64,000 nucleotides of DNA from Lachnospiraceae bacterium G41 (GCA_900100245.1 FNEU01000002.1:62001-126000), one strand, 5' to 3'. Shown: positions 36,977-46,178, counted from the stretch's first letter. Notes: generated by a model not told the origin, from the sequence alone. Translations and numbers: made by a program.

Positions 36977-37918
36977 ATGAAAGGTTTGGAACTTTCAAAA
37001 CAGTTTTATTTAAACTATGGAAAAGAAATGCTGGAAGGTAGTTTTTCAGACTATCTTCCTTTTATTTCTGTCGGCCTCATCGGCGCCGGCTCGGAAGTTT
37101 TAGGCTATGACGATGAGGTGAGTACTGATCATGATTTTGAACCGGGGTTTTGCATATTCCTTCCAAATGAAGATGTGATAGACAGAAAAATCGCCTTTCA
37201 GATGGAGAGAGCCTATGCAAAGCTTCCCGACGAATTTATGGGATATACCCGCCAGAAACTTTCACCTGTAGGCGGAGCAAGGCACGGAGTCATGCGCCTC
37301 GAAGATTTCCTTATGCAAAAGACAGGCAAAAAGGACGGCAGTCTTAATACATATGAGTGGCTTAATATTCCCACGCAGTATCTATTGGAAGTTACAAAGG
37401 GTGAACTCTTTTATGATGGAAGCGGAGAGCTTACGAAGATAAGAGAAAACCTCGCAGTAATGCCGAGGGATGTAAGACTTAAAAGACTGGCAGGGCATTT
37501 ACTTCTTATGAGCCAGTCGGGACAGTACAATTTTATGAGGATGGTCAAAAGAAAAGATTATCCCGCGGCCGGAATGTGCGCATACGAATATGTAAAAAAT
37601 GCAATCGCTGCAATTTATCTAATAAATAACGAATATATGCCTTATTACAAATGGCAGTTCAGGGGTTTAAAGGAGCTTGATATTTTATCCCACCTGGCAC
37701 TCCCTTTGGAATTTTTGGTGACGGCTCCGAATGACGATTCTTATGTAAACGAAAAATACGACAGAATTGAACTTATTGCCACAGAGGTGATCGGCGAATT
37801 GATAAGCCAGGGCATAACAAGTGCCGTTTGCGGGGATCTTGAAAAGCATGCTTACTCGGTAAACGATTATGTAAACGACGGTGATTTGCGTAACTTAAAT
37901 ATACTGTCAGGAACTTAA
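36977..37918 (+). CDS. DUF4037 protein, nucleotidyltransferase-like
   Basis: A 313-residue protein matching DUF4037. The N-terminal half includes VGLIGAGSEVLGYDDEVSTDHDFEPGF (about residues 32-58), with an acidic D-x-D-style pair where nucleotidyltransferases bind metal. A helical half with YPAAGMCAYEYVKNAIAAIYL follows. The family is associated with the nucleotidyltransferase fold, but its substrate is unknown. It appears to be the last gene of the run that begins with the TetR regulator. RBS AAAGGAAAT. Confidence 0.75.
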   Translation: MKGLELSKQFYLNYGKEMLEGSFSDYLPFISVGLIGAGSEVLGYDDEVSTDHDFEPGFCIFLPNEDVIDRKIAFQMERAYAKLPDEFMGYTRQKLSPVGGARHGVMRLEDFLMQKTGKKDGSLNTYEWLNIPTQYLLEVTKGELFYDGSGELTKIRENLAVMPRDVRLKRLAGHLLLMSQSGQYNFMRMVKRKDYPAAGMCAYEYVKNAIAAIYLINNEYMPYYKWQFRGLKELDILSHLALPLEFLVTAPNDDSYVNEKYDRIELIATEVIGELISQGITSAVCGDLEKHAYSVNDYVNDGDLRNLNILSGT

Positions 37919-37936
37919 TTTTTTGTCGAAAACCGA

Positions 37937-37966
37937 TTGACATTTATAAGAAAAAATAAGTATAAT
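37937..37966 (+). promoter_or_regulatory. Promoter of the purF-like/carB operon
   Basis: TTGACA and TATAAT, both perfect consensus hexamers, are separated by 18 bp and lie 33 bp before the start codon. The leader is too short for a purine riboswitch. Confidence 0.8.
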
Positions 37967-37998
37967 CTTTCGGGATAAAACGATATAAGAGGTGAAAT

Positions 37999-39408
37999 AT
38001 GGGCGGATTTTTTGGCGTAACATCAAAATCAAACTGTGTCTTCGATTTGTTTTTCGGTGTGGATTATCACTCACATTTGGGAACCAGACGCGGCGGCATG
38101 TGTTTATATTCTGAAAACAAAGGATTCGACCGTGCAATACATAATATAGAAAACTCACCTTTCAGGACCAAGTTTGAACGTGATTTTGAAGAGATGGAGG
38201 GGACGCTTGGTATCGGATGTATTTCCGACAACGAACCCCAGCCTCTGATTGTTCGTTCTCATCTTGGTACTTTTTCTATTACGACAGTAGGAAAAGTAAA
38301 CAATACGGATGAACTTGTATCTAAGCTCTTTCATGACGGAATGTCACACTTTCTCGAGATGAGTGGCGGCAGTATCAACCAGACAGAGTTGGTAGCAGCC
38401 ATTATCAATCAGAAAGATTCCATTGTGGAGGGCTTATCTTATGTCCAGGAGCTGGTTGACGGTTCCATGTCGGTTCTTTTAATGACTCAGGACGGAATAT
38501 ATGCATCGAGAGACAAATACGGCAGAACACCGATTCATATCGGAAGAAAAGCAGGCTCTCAGTGCGCATCTTTTGAAAATTTCGCATATCTTCATTTAGG
38601 ATATAAGGACATAAAAGATTTAGGCCCCGGCGAAATCGTATACATCACTCCCGAAAAACTTGAAGTTAAAAAGGAAGCAGGCAAAGAAAGAAAAGTCTGC
38701 TCATTCCTCTGGGTATACTACGGATACCCTACTTCATGCTACGAAGGTATCAACGTAGAGGAGATGAGATACAGAAACGGTGCCAATATGGCCAAGAGAG
38801 ACGATGCAAATGTTGATCTTGTCGCAGGTGTTCCCGATTCAGGTACGGCGCATGCAATCGGATATGCAAACGAGTCAGGCTCACCTTTCTCAAGACCTTT
38901 CATCAAGTACACACCGACCTGGCCCAGAAGCTTTATGCCTGTTAAGCAGTCTCAGAGAAACTTAATTGCAAAGATGAAATTAATTCCCGTTGAACCGCTC
39001 ATAAAAGATAAGTCAATGCTTATGATAGATGACTCTATCGTACGTGGTACTCAGCTTCGTGAAACAACCGATTTCCTCTTCCAGGCAGGAGCAAAAGAGG
39101 TTCACGTTCGTCCCGCATGCCCTCCGATTATGTACGGCTGCAAATACCTTAACTTCTCAAGATCAAATTCCGATATGGACTTAATCGCCAGAAGAGTAAT
39201 CTGGGAGCTTGAGGATGGCAACGTAACAGAAGAGGTATTAAAGGAATATACCGATCCCGAGAGCGAGAAATATAAGAAGATGGAAGCAAAGATTTGTGAG
39301 ATAATGCATTTCACATCTCTTAAATTCAACAGACTCGATGACATGATTGATGCAATCGGTCTGCCCAAGTGTGATGTTTGTACATACTGTTTCGACGGTG
39401 TGGAGTAA
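37999..39408 (+). CDS. Amidophosphoribosyltransferase homolog lacking the N-terminal Cys
   Basis: A 469-residue PurF homolog. The phosphoribosyl part is intact, with the PRPP loop MLMIDDSIVRGTQLRE near residue 340, and the Cys residues expected for the iron-sulfur cluster of Bacillus-type PurF are present (VCSF near 234, IMYGC near 377, KCDVCTYC near 457). However, the protein begins MGGFFGV, where active glutamine amidotransferases begin with Met-Cys-Gly and use that Cys as the nucleophile. Glutamine hydrolysis by the usual mechanism is therefore not expected; ammonia-dependent or other chemistry is possible. It leads a two-gene unit with carB. Confidence 0.85.
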   Translation: MGGFFGVTSKSNCVFDLFFGVDYHSHLGTRRGGMCLYSENKGFDRAIHNIENSPFRTKFERDFEEMEGTLGIGCISDNEPQPLIVRSHLGTFSITTVGKVNNTDELVSKLFHDGMSHFLEMSGGSINQTELVAAIINQKDSIVEGLSYVQELVDGSMSVLLMTQDGIYASRDKYGRTPIHIGRKAGSQCASFENFAYLHLGYKDIKDLGPGEIVYITPEKLEVKKEAGKERKVCSFLWVYYGYPTSCYEGINVEEMRYRNGANMAKRDDANVDLVAGVPDSGTAHAIGYANESGSPFSRPFIKYTPTWPRSFMPVKQSQRNLIAKMKLIPVEPLIKDKSMLMIDDSIVRGTQLRETTDFLFQAGAKEVHVRPACPPIMYGCKYLNFSRSNSDMDLIARRVIWELEDGNVTEEVLKEYTDPESEKYKKMEAKICEIMHFTSLKFNRLDDMIDAIGLPKCDVCTYCFDGVE

Positions 39409-39429
39409 GATATATTTAGGAGGTCCTTT

Positions 39430-42400
39430 ATGGCAAAGAGAGAAGACATTCATAAAGTTCTGATTATCGGTTCCGGCCCGATTATCATCGGTCAGGCATG
39501 CGAATTTGACTATTCCGGAACCCAGGCGTGCAAGGCGCTCAAAAAACTCGGTTACGAAATCGTACTGGTTAACTCAAACCCCGCTACGATTATGACCGAC
39601 CCTACAACGGCAGATGTTACATATATCGAGCCGCTTAATCTTGAAAGAGTTACACAGATAATCGAAAAGGAACGTCCCGATGCGTTACTTCCCAACCTCG
39701 GCGGTCAGTCAGGACTTAACCTCTGCTCCGAACTTTCCGAAGCAGGCGTACTTGATAAGTACAATGTAAAGGTTATCGGTGTTCAGGTAGACGCCATCGA
39801 AAAAGGTGAGGACCGTATCGAATTTAAGAACACAATGAATGCACTCGGAATAGAAATGGCCCGTTCACAGGTTGCATATTCCGTAGAAGAAGGACTTGAG
39901 ATAGCAAAACAGATCGGTTTCCCCGTAGTACTTCGTCCCGCATATACAATGGGCGGCGCAGGCGGCGGACTGGTTTATAACGTAGAAGAGTTTAAGACAG
40001 TTATGGCAAGAGGTCTTCAGGCTTCACTCGTAGGACAGGTTCTTGTAGAAGAATCAATCCTTGGCTGGGAAGAACTCGAGCTTGAAGTTGTAAGAGATGC
40101 AAAGGGTAACATGATTACCGTATGCTTCATCGAAAACATTGACCCTGTCGGAGTTCATACAGGCGATTCATTCTGCTCGGCTCCCATGCTTACTATTTCC
40201 GAAGATTTACAGAAAGTACTTCAGGAACAGGCATACAAGATTGTAGATTCAATCGAGGTTATCGGCGGATGTAACGTACAGTTCGCACATGATCCTGTTA
40301 GTGATCGAATCGTAGTTATCGAAATCAACCCCAGAACATCACGTTCTTCGGCACTTGCTTCAAAGGCAACAGGTTTCCCTATCGCACTTGTATCCGCAAT
40401 GCTTGCATCAGGCCTTACACTCGATGAAATCCCCTGCGGTAAGTACGGTACACTCGACAGATATTATCCCGACGGCGATTATGTAGTAATCAAATTTGCA
40501 CGTTGGGCTTTTGAGAAATTCAAAGGCGTAGAAGACAAGCTCGGTACTCAGATGAGAGCGGTAGGCGAAGTAATGAGTATCGGTAAAACATACAAGGAAG
40601 CTTTCCAGAAAGCCATCAGATCTCTTGAAACCGGACGTTACGGTCTCGGCTTTGCAAAGGATTTCAATGAGCTTACAAAGGGCGAACTTCTTGCAAGACT
40701 TGTTATTCCTACATCCGAGAGACAGTTCATTATGTATGAGGCATTAAGAAAAGGTGCCACAGTTGATGAACTCTTCGAACTTACCAAGATTAAACGTTAC
40801 TTCATCGAGCAGATGAAAGAACTCGTAGAGGAAGAGGAAGCACTCCTTCGCATGAAGGGTTCCGTTCCCGATGAAAAGAGTTTAAGACAGGCTAAGAAAG
40901 ACGGTTTCTCAGATAAGTACTTAAGCCAGATTTTAGGCGTTAAGGAAGATGATATCAGAAACGCAAGAAAGGCTATCGGCGTTACCGAAGCTTGGGAAGG
41001 CGTTCATGTATCAGGTACAGAGAACAGTGCTTATTACTACTCAACATACAATGCTCCCGACAAGAGCACAATCAATACAGACAAGCCCAAGGTAATGATT
41101 CTTGGCGGCGGTCCCAACAGAATCGGTCAGGGTATCGAATTCGACTACTGCTGCGTACATGCTGCATTTGCTCTTCGTGAGCTCGGATTTGAGACCATCA
41201 TCGTTAACTGTAACCCCGAGACCGTATCAACAGACTACGATACATCCGACAAGCTCTACTTCGAGCCTCTTACACTGGAAGATGTATTAAGCATATATGA
41301 AAAAGAAAAGCCCGTAGGTGTAATCGCTCAGTTCGGCGGACAGACTCCTCTTAACCTCGCAGATTCACTTCAGGCTAACGGCGTAAAGATCCTTGGAACA
41401 CCTCCCGAAGTAATCGATATGGCTGAAGACAGAGATCTTTTCCGTGCAATGATGAAGAAACTTGAAATTCCCATGCCCGAAGCAGGAATGGCTGTTACGA
41501 TTGACGATGCAATCGAAATCGCAGAGAAGATCGGTTATCCCGTAATGGTTCGTCCTTCCTTCGTTTTAGGCGGACGTGGAATGGAAGTCGTTCACGACAG
41601 AGAAAGCTTAAAGGATTATATGGCAGCAGCTGTAGGTGTAACACCTGACAGACCCATCCTTATCGACAGATTCTTAAAGAACGCTATGGAATGCGAAGCA
41701 GATGCTATTTCAGACGGCGAGCATGCATTTGTTCCCGCTGTAATGGAACATATCGAACTTGCAGGTATTCACTCCGGTGACTCCGCATGTATCCTTCCTT
41801 CCATGCATATCTCTCCCGAGAATCTTGCAACCATAAAAGAATACACCAAGAAGATTGCGGTTGAAATGAATGTACGCGGTCTTATGAATATGCAGTACGC
41901 TATCGAAGACGGTGTTGTATATGTAATCGAAGCTAACCCCAGAGCATCGAGAACCGTTCCCCTTGTATCAAAGGTTTGCGGTATCAACATGGTTAAGCTT
42001 GCTACACAAATCGTTACTTCCGAGATTACAGGAAAGCCTTCACCCGTACCCGCACTTAAGGACTGCCACTACGATTATTACGGAGTAAAAGAAGCAGTAT
42101 TCCCGTTCAATATGTTCCAGGAGGTTGATCCTCTTTTAGGACCTGAAATGAGATCGACCGGTGAAGTACTCGGTATCGCTCCCGATTTCGGTGAAGCATA
42201 TTACAAGGCACAGGAAGCTACCAAGAATCCTCTTCCTCTTGAAGGAACTGTTCTTATCTCAGTTAATAAGAACGACAAGAAGGAACTTCCCGAAGTTGCA
42301 AAGGCATTCAATGAAATCGGATTTAAGATTCTTGCAACAGGAACAACATATGATTTAATCGTGTCTCTCGGAATTCCCGCAGAGAAGATTAAAAAGATGC

Positions 42401-42654
42401 AGGAAGGCAGACCCAATATTGTCGATGCCATAACAAACAAAGAAATTCAGCTTATTATCAATACACCTGCCGGCAAGGACAAGATTTTTGACGATTCTTA
42501 CATCAGAAAGAACGCCATCAAGCACAGAGTTCCTTACATTACTACTATGGCAGCAGCAAAGGCAAGCGCAGCAGGAATTAAGGCATTAAAAGAGCAGGGC
42601 CAGATAGGTGTTAAGAGCCTTCAGGATATTCACAAGGGTATCAGCTATAATTAA
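39430..42654 (+). CDS. carB: Carbamoyl-phosphate synthase large subunit
   Basis: Makes carbamoyl phosphate for arginine and pyrimidine synthesis from bicarbonate, ammonia and two ATP. The full 1074-residue length is present: two homologous ATP-grasp halves (GSGPIIIGQACEFDYSG near residue 13, GGGPNRIGQGIEFDYC near 558), and a C-terminal MGS-like allosteric domain from about 940. GGAGG precedes the ATG. The small subunit gene carA, which supplies ammonia from glutamine, is not in the window, though the upstream PurF-like protein is also an amidotransferase relative. Confidence 0.97.
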   Translation: MAKREDIHKVLIIGSGPIIIGQACEFDYSGTQACKALKKLGYEIVLVNSNPATIMTDPTTADVTYIEPLNLERVTQIIEKERPDALLPNLGGQSGLNLCSELSEAGVLDKYNVKVIGVQVDAIEKGEDRIEFKNTMNALGIEMARSQVAYSVEEGLEIAKQIGFPVVLRPAYTMGGAGGGLVYNVEEFKTVMARGLQASLVGQVLVEESILGWEELELEVVRDAKGNMITVCFIENIDPVGVHTGDSFCSAPMLTISEDLQKVLQEQAYKIVDSIEVIGGCNVQFAHDPVSDRIVVIEINPRTSRSSALASKATGFPIALVSAMLASGLTLDEIPCGKYGTLDRYYPDGDYVVIKFARWAFEKFKGVEDKLGTQMRAVGEVMSIGKTYKEAFQKAIRSLETGRYGLGFAKDFNELTKGELLARLVIPTSERQFIMYEALRKGATVDELFELTKIKRYFIEQMKELVEEEEALLRMKGSVPDEKSLRQAKKDGFSDKYLSQILGVKEDDIRNARKAIGVTEAWEGVHVSGTENSAYYYSTYNAPDKSTINTDKPKVMILGGGPNRIGQGIEFDYCCVHAAFALRELGFETIIVNCNPETVSTDYDTSDKLYFEPLTLEDVLSIYEKEKPVGVIAQFGGQTPLNLADSLQANGVKILGTPPEVIDMAEDRDLFRAMMKKLEIPMPEAGMAVTIDDAIEIAEKIGYPVMVRPSFVLGGRGMEVVHDRESLKDYMAAAVGVTPDRPILIDRFLKNAMECEADAISDGEHAFVPAVMEHIELAGIHSGDSACILPSMHISPENLATIKEYTKKIAVEMNVRGLMNMQYAIEDGVVYVIEANPRASRTVPLVSKVCGINMVKLATQIVTSEITGKPSPVPALKDCHYDYYGVKEAVFPFNMFQEVDPLLGPEMRSTGEVLGIAPDFGEAYYKAQEATKNPLPLEGTVLISVNKNDKKELPEVAKAFNEIGFKILATGTTYDLIVSLGIPAEKIKKMQEGRPNIVDAITNKEIQLIINTPAGKDKIFDDSYIRKNAIKHRVPYITTMAAAKASAAGIKALKEQGQIGVKSLQDIHKGISYN

Positions 42655-42719
42655 TTATATAGGTCATAACTCTTAACTCTTATTTCGTGCGAATATATTA
42701 GACTGCTTTAACGAAGGTA

Positions 42720-42748
42720 TTGCATTTTTTTCGGAAATTTTTTAAAAT
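42720..42748 (+). promoter_or_regulatory. Promoter of the sigma-like gene, HAD phosphatase and tyrS
   Basis: TTGCAT and TAAAAT are separated by 17 bp, 39 bp before the sigma-like gene. The three genes downstream are tightly packed and probably transcribed together. Confidence 0.65.
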
Positions 42749-42787
42749 TATATTCGGAAGGTGCAATAAATTACTGGAGGAGTCGGT

Positions 42788-43477
42788 ATGATTTATACTT
42801 ATGAATTATCCGTACAGGTTAAAAAGTTTTTAAAAGGCGAAGTAGAAGCTTTCGAAAAGATTTTTGTAATGACCGCTGATGATGTCTATTTCCATGTATC
42901 AATGGTTATAAGCGATCCCGAAGAAGCGGAGAGAATGGTCATTAAGATTTATAAAGACATGTATATGCAGTTCGGCAGACTCGACAAAGTCGAGAATGTA
43001 ATCTCATGGTATAACGAGATTATCTATCATGAGCTTGACAACTGGATTGGCAAGAATTATATGGAACTGCTTGTCACCGAGACCAGGGGCAAATTCGATC
43101 ACCCCGTTGCGAACATCGACGTTCTCTACGGCGAGAAGCTTTATAACGAATCGGAGACAGCTCTTATTGCAATAGATTATATTTATGAGCTCAATCCCAT
43201 TCATCAGTTAACATCACTGGCATATTTCTTTGATAAACTGGCTGTAAACGAGATAGCAAATCTGTTACAGGTGGATGACGACAGAATCAACAAGAGAGTT
43301 AAGTACATCACTCTTACGATTGAGGACTTCTGCAAACAGTATGCAAAGTCACATGAAGTAAGAATTGCGACTGTAGACGCGCACATGATTCTGCTCGCAT
43401 ATGTTCAGCTGTTCAAATCGGTTGAACTTCCCCATCCCAATAAAGTGTACAAGAAGATTATAGAGGCATTACAGTAA
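42788..43477 (+). CDS. Divergent sigma-70/ECF-like protein
   Basis: A 229-residue protein whose layout resembles an ECF sigma factor. Residues about 14-90 could be a region 2 (GEVEAFEKIFVMTADDVYFHVSMVISDPEEAERMVIKIYKDMY). Residues about 138-180 look like a region 4 helix-turn-helix (LAYFFDKLAVNEIANLLQVDDDRINKRVKYI). Both are weak matches, and the typical promoter-contact residues cannot be confirmed by eye. No anti-sigma gene is adjacent. Its stop overlaps the next ATG (TAATG), so it is coupled to the HAD gene. A DNA-binding role is inference. Confidence 0.5.
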   Translation: MIYTYELSVQVKKFLKGEVEAFEKIFVMTADDVYFHVSMVISDPEEAERMVIKIYKDMYMQFGRLDKVENVISWYNEIIYHELDNWIGKNYMELLVTETRGKFDHPVANIDVLYGEKLYNESETALIAIDYIYELNPIHQLTSLAYFFDKLAVNEIANLLQVDDDRINKRVKYITLTIEDFCKQYAKSHEVRIATVDAHMILLAYVQLFKSVELPHPNKVYKKIIEALQ

Positions 43478-44130
43478 TGTACAAATACCTGTTATTTGAT
43501 CTGGACGGTACTTTGACGGATTCTCAAGAAGGCATAACTAAGTCAGTTAGTTATGCCTTAATTAATTTAGGCGTCGAAGACCTTCCTGAAGATACAAAAT
43601 TACGTTTTATCGGACCGCCCCTAAAAGATTCATTCCAAAAATACTGCGGCTTCGATGAAGAAACAACCGAAAAAGCAATAGCGCTTTACCGCGAACGATA
43701 TTCGAAGGTCGGCAAATTCGAAAATCGTCCTTATGAGGGAATACCCGAACTTTTAAAAAAGCTTAAGGATGATGACAGGGTGCTTGTAATCGCATCCAGC
43801 AAGCCGACCGGTTTTGTAGAGGATATCTTAAGCAAATTTAAAATAAGAGAATACTTTGACGTAGTAAGCGGCGCCGATATGGCCGGCAAAAAATGCGAAA
43901 AAGAAGACGTCATAAAAGAAGCGCTCGATATATTAAATTTGCAAAAAGGAAGCAAAGATGTTGTAATGATAGGCGACAGGAATTATGATATCTATGGCGC
44001 CAAGTATTTCGAATTGGATTCGATAGGCGTTAATTACGGCTTTGCTTTTGATAAAAACGAGTTAAAAGATGCGGGTGCCACATATGTGGTTGATACCGTG
44101 GAAGAACTCGATAAATTATTATTTTCATAA
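43477..44130 (+). CDS. HAD-family phosphatase, phosphoglycolate-phosphatase-like
   Basis: A 217-residue HAD hydrolase. Motif I is [10 protein letters not shown] with the nucleophile Asp8, motif II is VIASSKP near 107, the Lys of motif III lies near 139-142, and motif IV is [14 protein letters not shown] near 168. A small helical cap lies between motifs I and II as in Gph-like enzymes. The substrate is uncertain; phosphoglycolate, pyrophosphate and sugar phosphates are all possible. Unusually, codons near the start contain a perfect 12-bp inverted repeat (43529-43559). Confidence 0.85.
   Translation: MYKYLLFDLDGTLTDSQEGITKSVSYALINLGVEDLPEDTKLRFIGPPLKDSFQKYCGFDEETTEKAIALYRERYSKVGKFENRPYEGIPELLKKLKDDDRVLVIASSKPTGFVEDILSKFKIREYFDVVSGADMAGKKCEKEDVIKEALDILNLQKGSKDVVMIGDRNYDIYGAKYFELDSIGVNYGFAFDKNELKDAGATYVVDTVEELDKLLFS
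43529..43559 (+). other. Perfect 12-bp inverted repeat inside the HAD coding sequence
   Basis: AAGGCATAACTA, a 7-base loop AGTCAGT, then TAGTTATGCCTT, all within codons about 18-28 of the HAD gene and followed by AATTAATTT. In mRNA this would be a very stable hairpin close to the start codon. It resembles an intrinsic terminator or attenuator but is coding. Confidence 0.7.
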
Positions 44131-44152
44131 AATTTATTTTAGGAGAAATACA

Positions 44153-45376
44153 ATGGGAATATTTGAAGAATTAAAGGCAAGAGGACTTCTTGCGCAGCTT
44201 ACCGATGAAGATGAAATCAGAGAACTTGTAAATAACGGAAAAGCAGTTTTCTACATCGGATTCGACCCTACCGCAGACAGCCTTCATGTAGGCCATTTCA
44301 TGGCACTCTGCCTTATGAAGAGACTTCAGATGGCAGGCAACAAGCCCATCGCACTTATCGGCGGCGGTACGGGCCATATCGGAGATCCTTCAGGCAAGTC
44401 AGATATGAGAAAGATGCTTACCAAGGAAGATATCGATCACAACTGTGAATGCTTTAAAAAGCAGATGAGCAAGTTCATCGATTTTTCGGACGGCAAGGCT
44501 TTGATGGTTAATAATGCCGACTGGCTTTTAAATCTTAACTACATCGAACTTTTAAGAGAAGTAGGTGCATGTTTCTCGGTTAACAACATGCTTCGTGCAG
44601 AGTGTTACAAGCAGAGAATGGAAAAAGGTCTTACTTTCCTTGAGTTTAACTACATGATTATGCAGAGCTATGATTTCTATATGCTCTTCCAGAAATACGG
44701 CTGCAACATGCAGTTCGGCGGTGACGACCAGTGGTCCAACATGCTTGGCGGTACAGAGCTTATCAGAAGAAAACTTGGCAAAGACGCATACGCTATGACC
44801 ATCCAGCTTCTTCTTAACTCAGAAGGCAAGAAGATGGGCAAGACAGAAAAAGGTGCAGTATGGCTTGATCCCGAGAAGACATCACCTTACGAGTTCTACC
44901 AGTACTGGAGAAACGTGGCAGACTCAGATGTTCTTAAATGCATCAGAATGCTTACATTCCTTCCTCTCGAAGAAATTGACAAGATGGATTCATGGGAAGG
45001 TTCACAGCTTAACGAGGCCAAGGAAATCCTCGCATTCGAACTTACCAAGATGGTTCACGGCGAGGAAGAAGCAAACAAGGCAAAGGAAGCATCCAAGGCG
45101 CTCTTCGCAGGCGGCGGAAATCTTGAAAATATGCCTTCATGCACACTGACAGATGAAGACTTCAGGGACGGTCAGATTGACTTAATCGGAATTCTTGTGG
45201 CAGCAAAACTTGTTCCCACACGTTCCGAAGGAAGAAGAACCATCGAACAGGGCGGATGTACGGTTAATGATGAAAAGATAACCGACTTCAAGAAATCTTA
45301 CACCAAGGAAGAACTTGCCGCAGGTGATTTCATCGTAAAGAAAGGCAAAAAGAACTTCTGCAAGATAGTTTTATAA
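44153..45376 (+). CDS. tyrS: Tyrosyl-tRNA synthetase
   Basis: Charges tRNA-Tyr. The 407 residues include the class I HIGH-type motif as HVGH in [16 protein letters not shown] near residue 43, the tyrosine pocket block [17 protein letters not shown] near 188-204, the KMSKS-type loop as KKMGKT near 226 and an S4 RNA-binding domain at the C-terminus (about 345-407). I place the start at ATG 44153 because AGGAGAAA is correctly spaced and the protein start matches the family. No T-box leader is present upstream; the gene is reached from the HAD gene 22 bp away. Confidence 0.96.
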   Translation: MGIFEELKARGLLAQLTDEDEIRELVNNGKAVFYIGFDPTADSLHVGHFMALCLMKRLQMAGNKPIALIGGGTGHIGDPSGKSDMRKMLTKEDIDHNCECFKKQMSKFIDFSDGKALMVNNADWLLNLNYIELLREVGACFSVNNMLRAECYKQRMEKGLTFLEFNYMIMQSYDFYMLFQKYGCNMQFGGDDQWSNMLGGTELIRRKLGKDAYAMTIQLLLNSEGKKMGKTEKGAVWLDPEKTSPYEFYQYWRNVADSDVLKCIRMLTFLPLEEIDKMDSWEGSQLNEAKEILAFELTKMVHGEEEANKAKEASKALFAGGGNLENMPSCTLTDEDFRDGQIDLIGILVAAKLVPTRSEGRRTIEQGGCTVNDEKITDFKKSYTKEELAAGDFIVKKGKKNFCKIVL

Positions 45377-45386
45377 TTGTGGATTA

Positions 45387-45423
45387 CACCCGGTTGCATT
45401 AATTTTGCAACCGGGTGATTTTT
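45387..45423 (+). terminator. Terminator of tyrS
   Basis: CACCCGGTTGCA and TGCAACCGGGTG form a perfect 12-bp stem followed by ATTTTTT. The palindromic tandem array begins directly after it. Confidence 0.88.
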
Positions 45424-45950
45424 TGGATTTTGTTAGCCGGAAAGGGCATTATTCAAGCTGTTTTAGAGGTGGCTGGCTAACAAAACGCCTGATTTTGGAT
45501 TTTGTTAGCCGAAAAGCAGATATTTCATGCTATTTTAGGAGTGGCTGGCTAACAAAACGCCTGATTTTGGATTTTGTTAGCCGAAAAGCAGATATTTCAT
45601 GCTATTTTAGGAGTGGTCGGCTAACAAAATGCCTGATTTTTGAATTTTGTTAGCCGGAAAGCAGATTATTCAAGCTGTTTTAGAGGTGGCTGGCTAACAA
45701 AACACCTGATTTTTGAATTTTGTTAGCCGGAAAGCAGATATTTCATGCTATTTAGAAGTGGTCGGCTAACAAAATGGCTGATTTTGAATTTTTGTTAGCC
45801 GGAAAGCAGATATTTCATGCTATTTTAGGAGTGGTCGGCTAACAAAATGCCTGATTTTGAATTTTTGTTAGCCGGAAAGGGAGTTATTCAAGCTGTTTTA
45901 GAGGTGGCTGGCTAACAAAACACCTGATTTTTGAATTTTGTTAGCCGGAA
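45424..45950 (+). repeat. Tandem array of seven 72-73 bp palindromic units plus a half unit
   Basis: Each unit starts with TTTTGTTAGCC and ends with its exact reverse complement GGCTAACAAAA. Left arms begin at 45428, 45500, 45572, 45645, 45718, 45790, 45863 and 45936; the last has no right arm. The interior comes in two versions, A (ATTATTCAAGCTGTTTTAG) and B (ATATTTCATGCTATTTTAG), in the order A-B-B-A-B-B-A, so there is a three-unit super-period. Arms of neighbouring units can also pair with each other across a shorter loop. Confidence 0.95.
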
Positions 45951-46060
45951 TTTGATTTTTGAATATTAAAACAAGTATAATTAGATGGATTAAAGATAAT
46001 TGAAATATAATAATATTAAGAAAAATAAAGATAATAATAGAGATAATAAATATATAAAAG

Positions 46061-46132
46061 ATATAAAGATATAAAGATATAAAGATATAAAGATATAAAG
46101 ATATAAAGATATAAAGATATAAAGATATAAAT
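46061..46132 (+). repeat. 8-bp microsatellite (ATATAAAG), about nine copies
   Basis: Eight perfect copies of ATATAAAG at 46061-46124 and a ninth, ATATAAAT, at 46125-46132, about 46 bp before the fbp start codon. The units contain TATAAA, so copy number could alter promoter spacing or strength. Confidence 0.95.
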
Positions 46133-46178
46133 AGCATTACTTAACTAAAAAAAATAAGAACCGAAAATGGAGAGACAA

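Larger units (their letters stand above)
45377..46178 (+). other. 800-bp intergenic region between tyrS and fbp
   Basis: No credible gene. In order it holds the tyrS terminator, a 72-bp palindromic tandem array (45424-45950), about 110 bp of very A/T-rich sequence, the 8-bp microsatellite (46061-46132) and the short leader of fbp. Open frames here are produced by the repeats. Confidence 0.8.

Noticed and set aside
45405-45653. Open frame of 82 codons with a 24-residue repeat over the palindromic array
   Set aside because: The 72-bp repeat unit is a multiple of three, so the frame stays open by arithmetic for three units only. There is no ribosome binding site, and the tyrS terminator overlaps its start.
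45424-45950. CRISPR array
   Set aside because: The units are near-identical throughout, including the parts between the conserved arms. There are no unique spacers and no cas genes in the window.
45424-45950. Integron attC sites
   Set aside because: The GTTAGCC/GGCTAAC arms do not fit the RYYYAAC/GTTRRRY core pattern, and no integrase or gene cassettes are present.
45898-46137. Minus-strand frame rich in Leu, Tyr, Ile and Phe
   Set aside because: It is a translation of the ATATAAAG microsatellite and A/T-rich sequence, not a gene.
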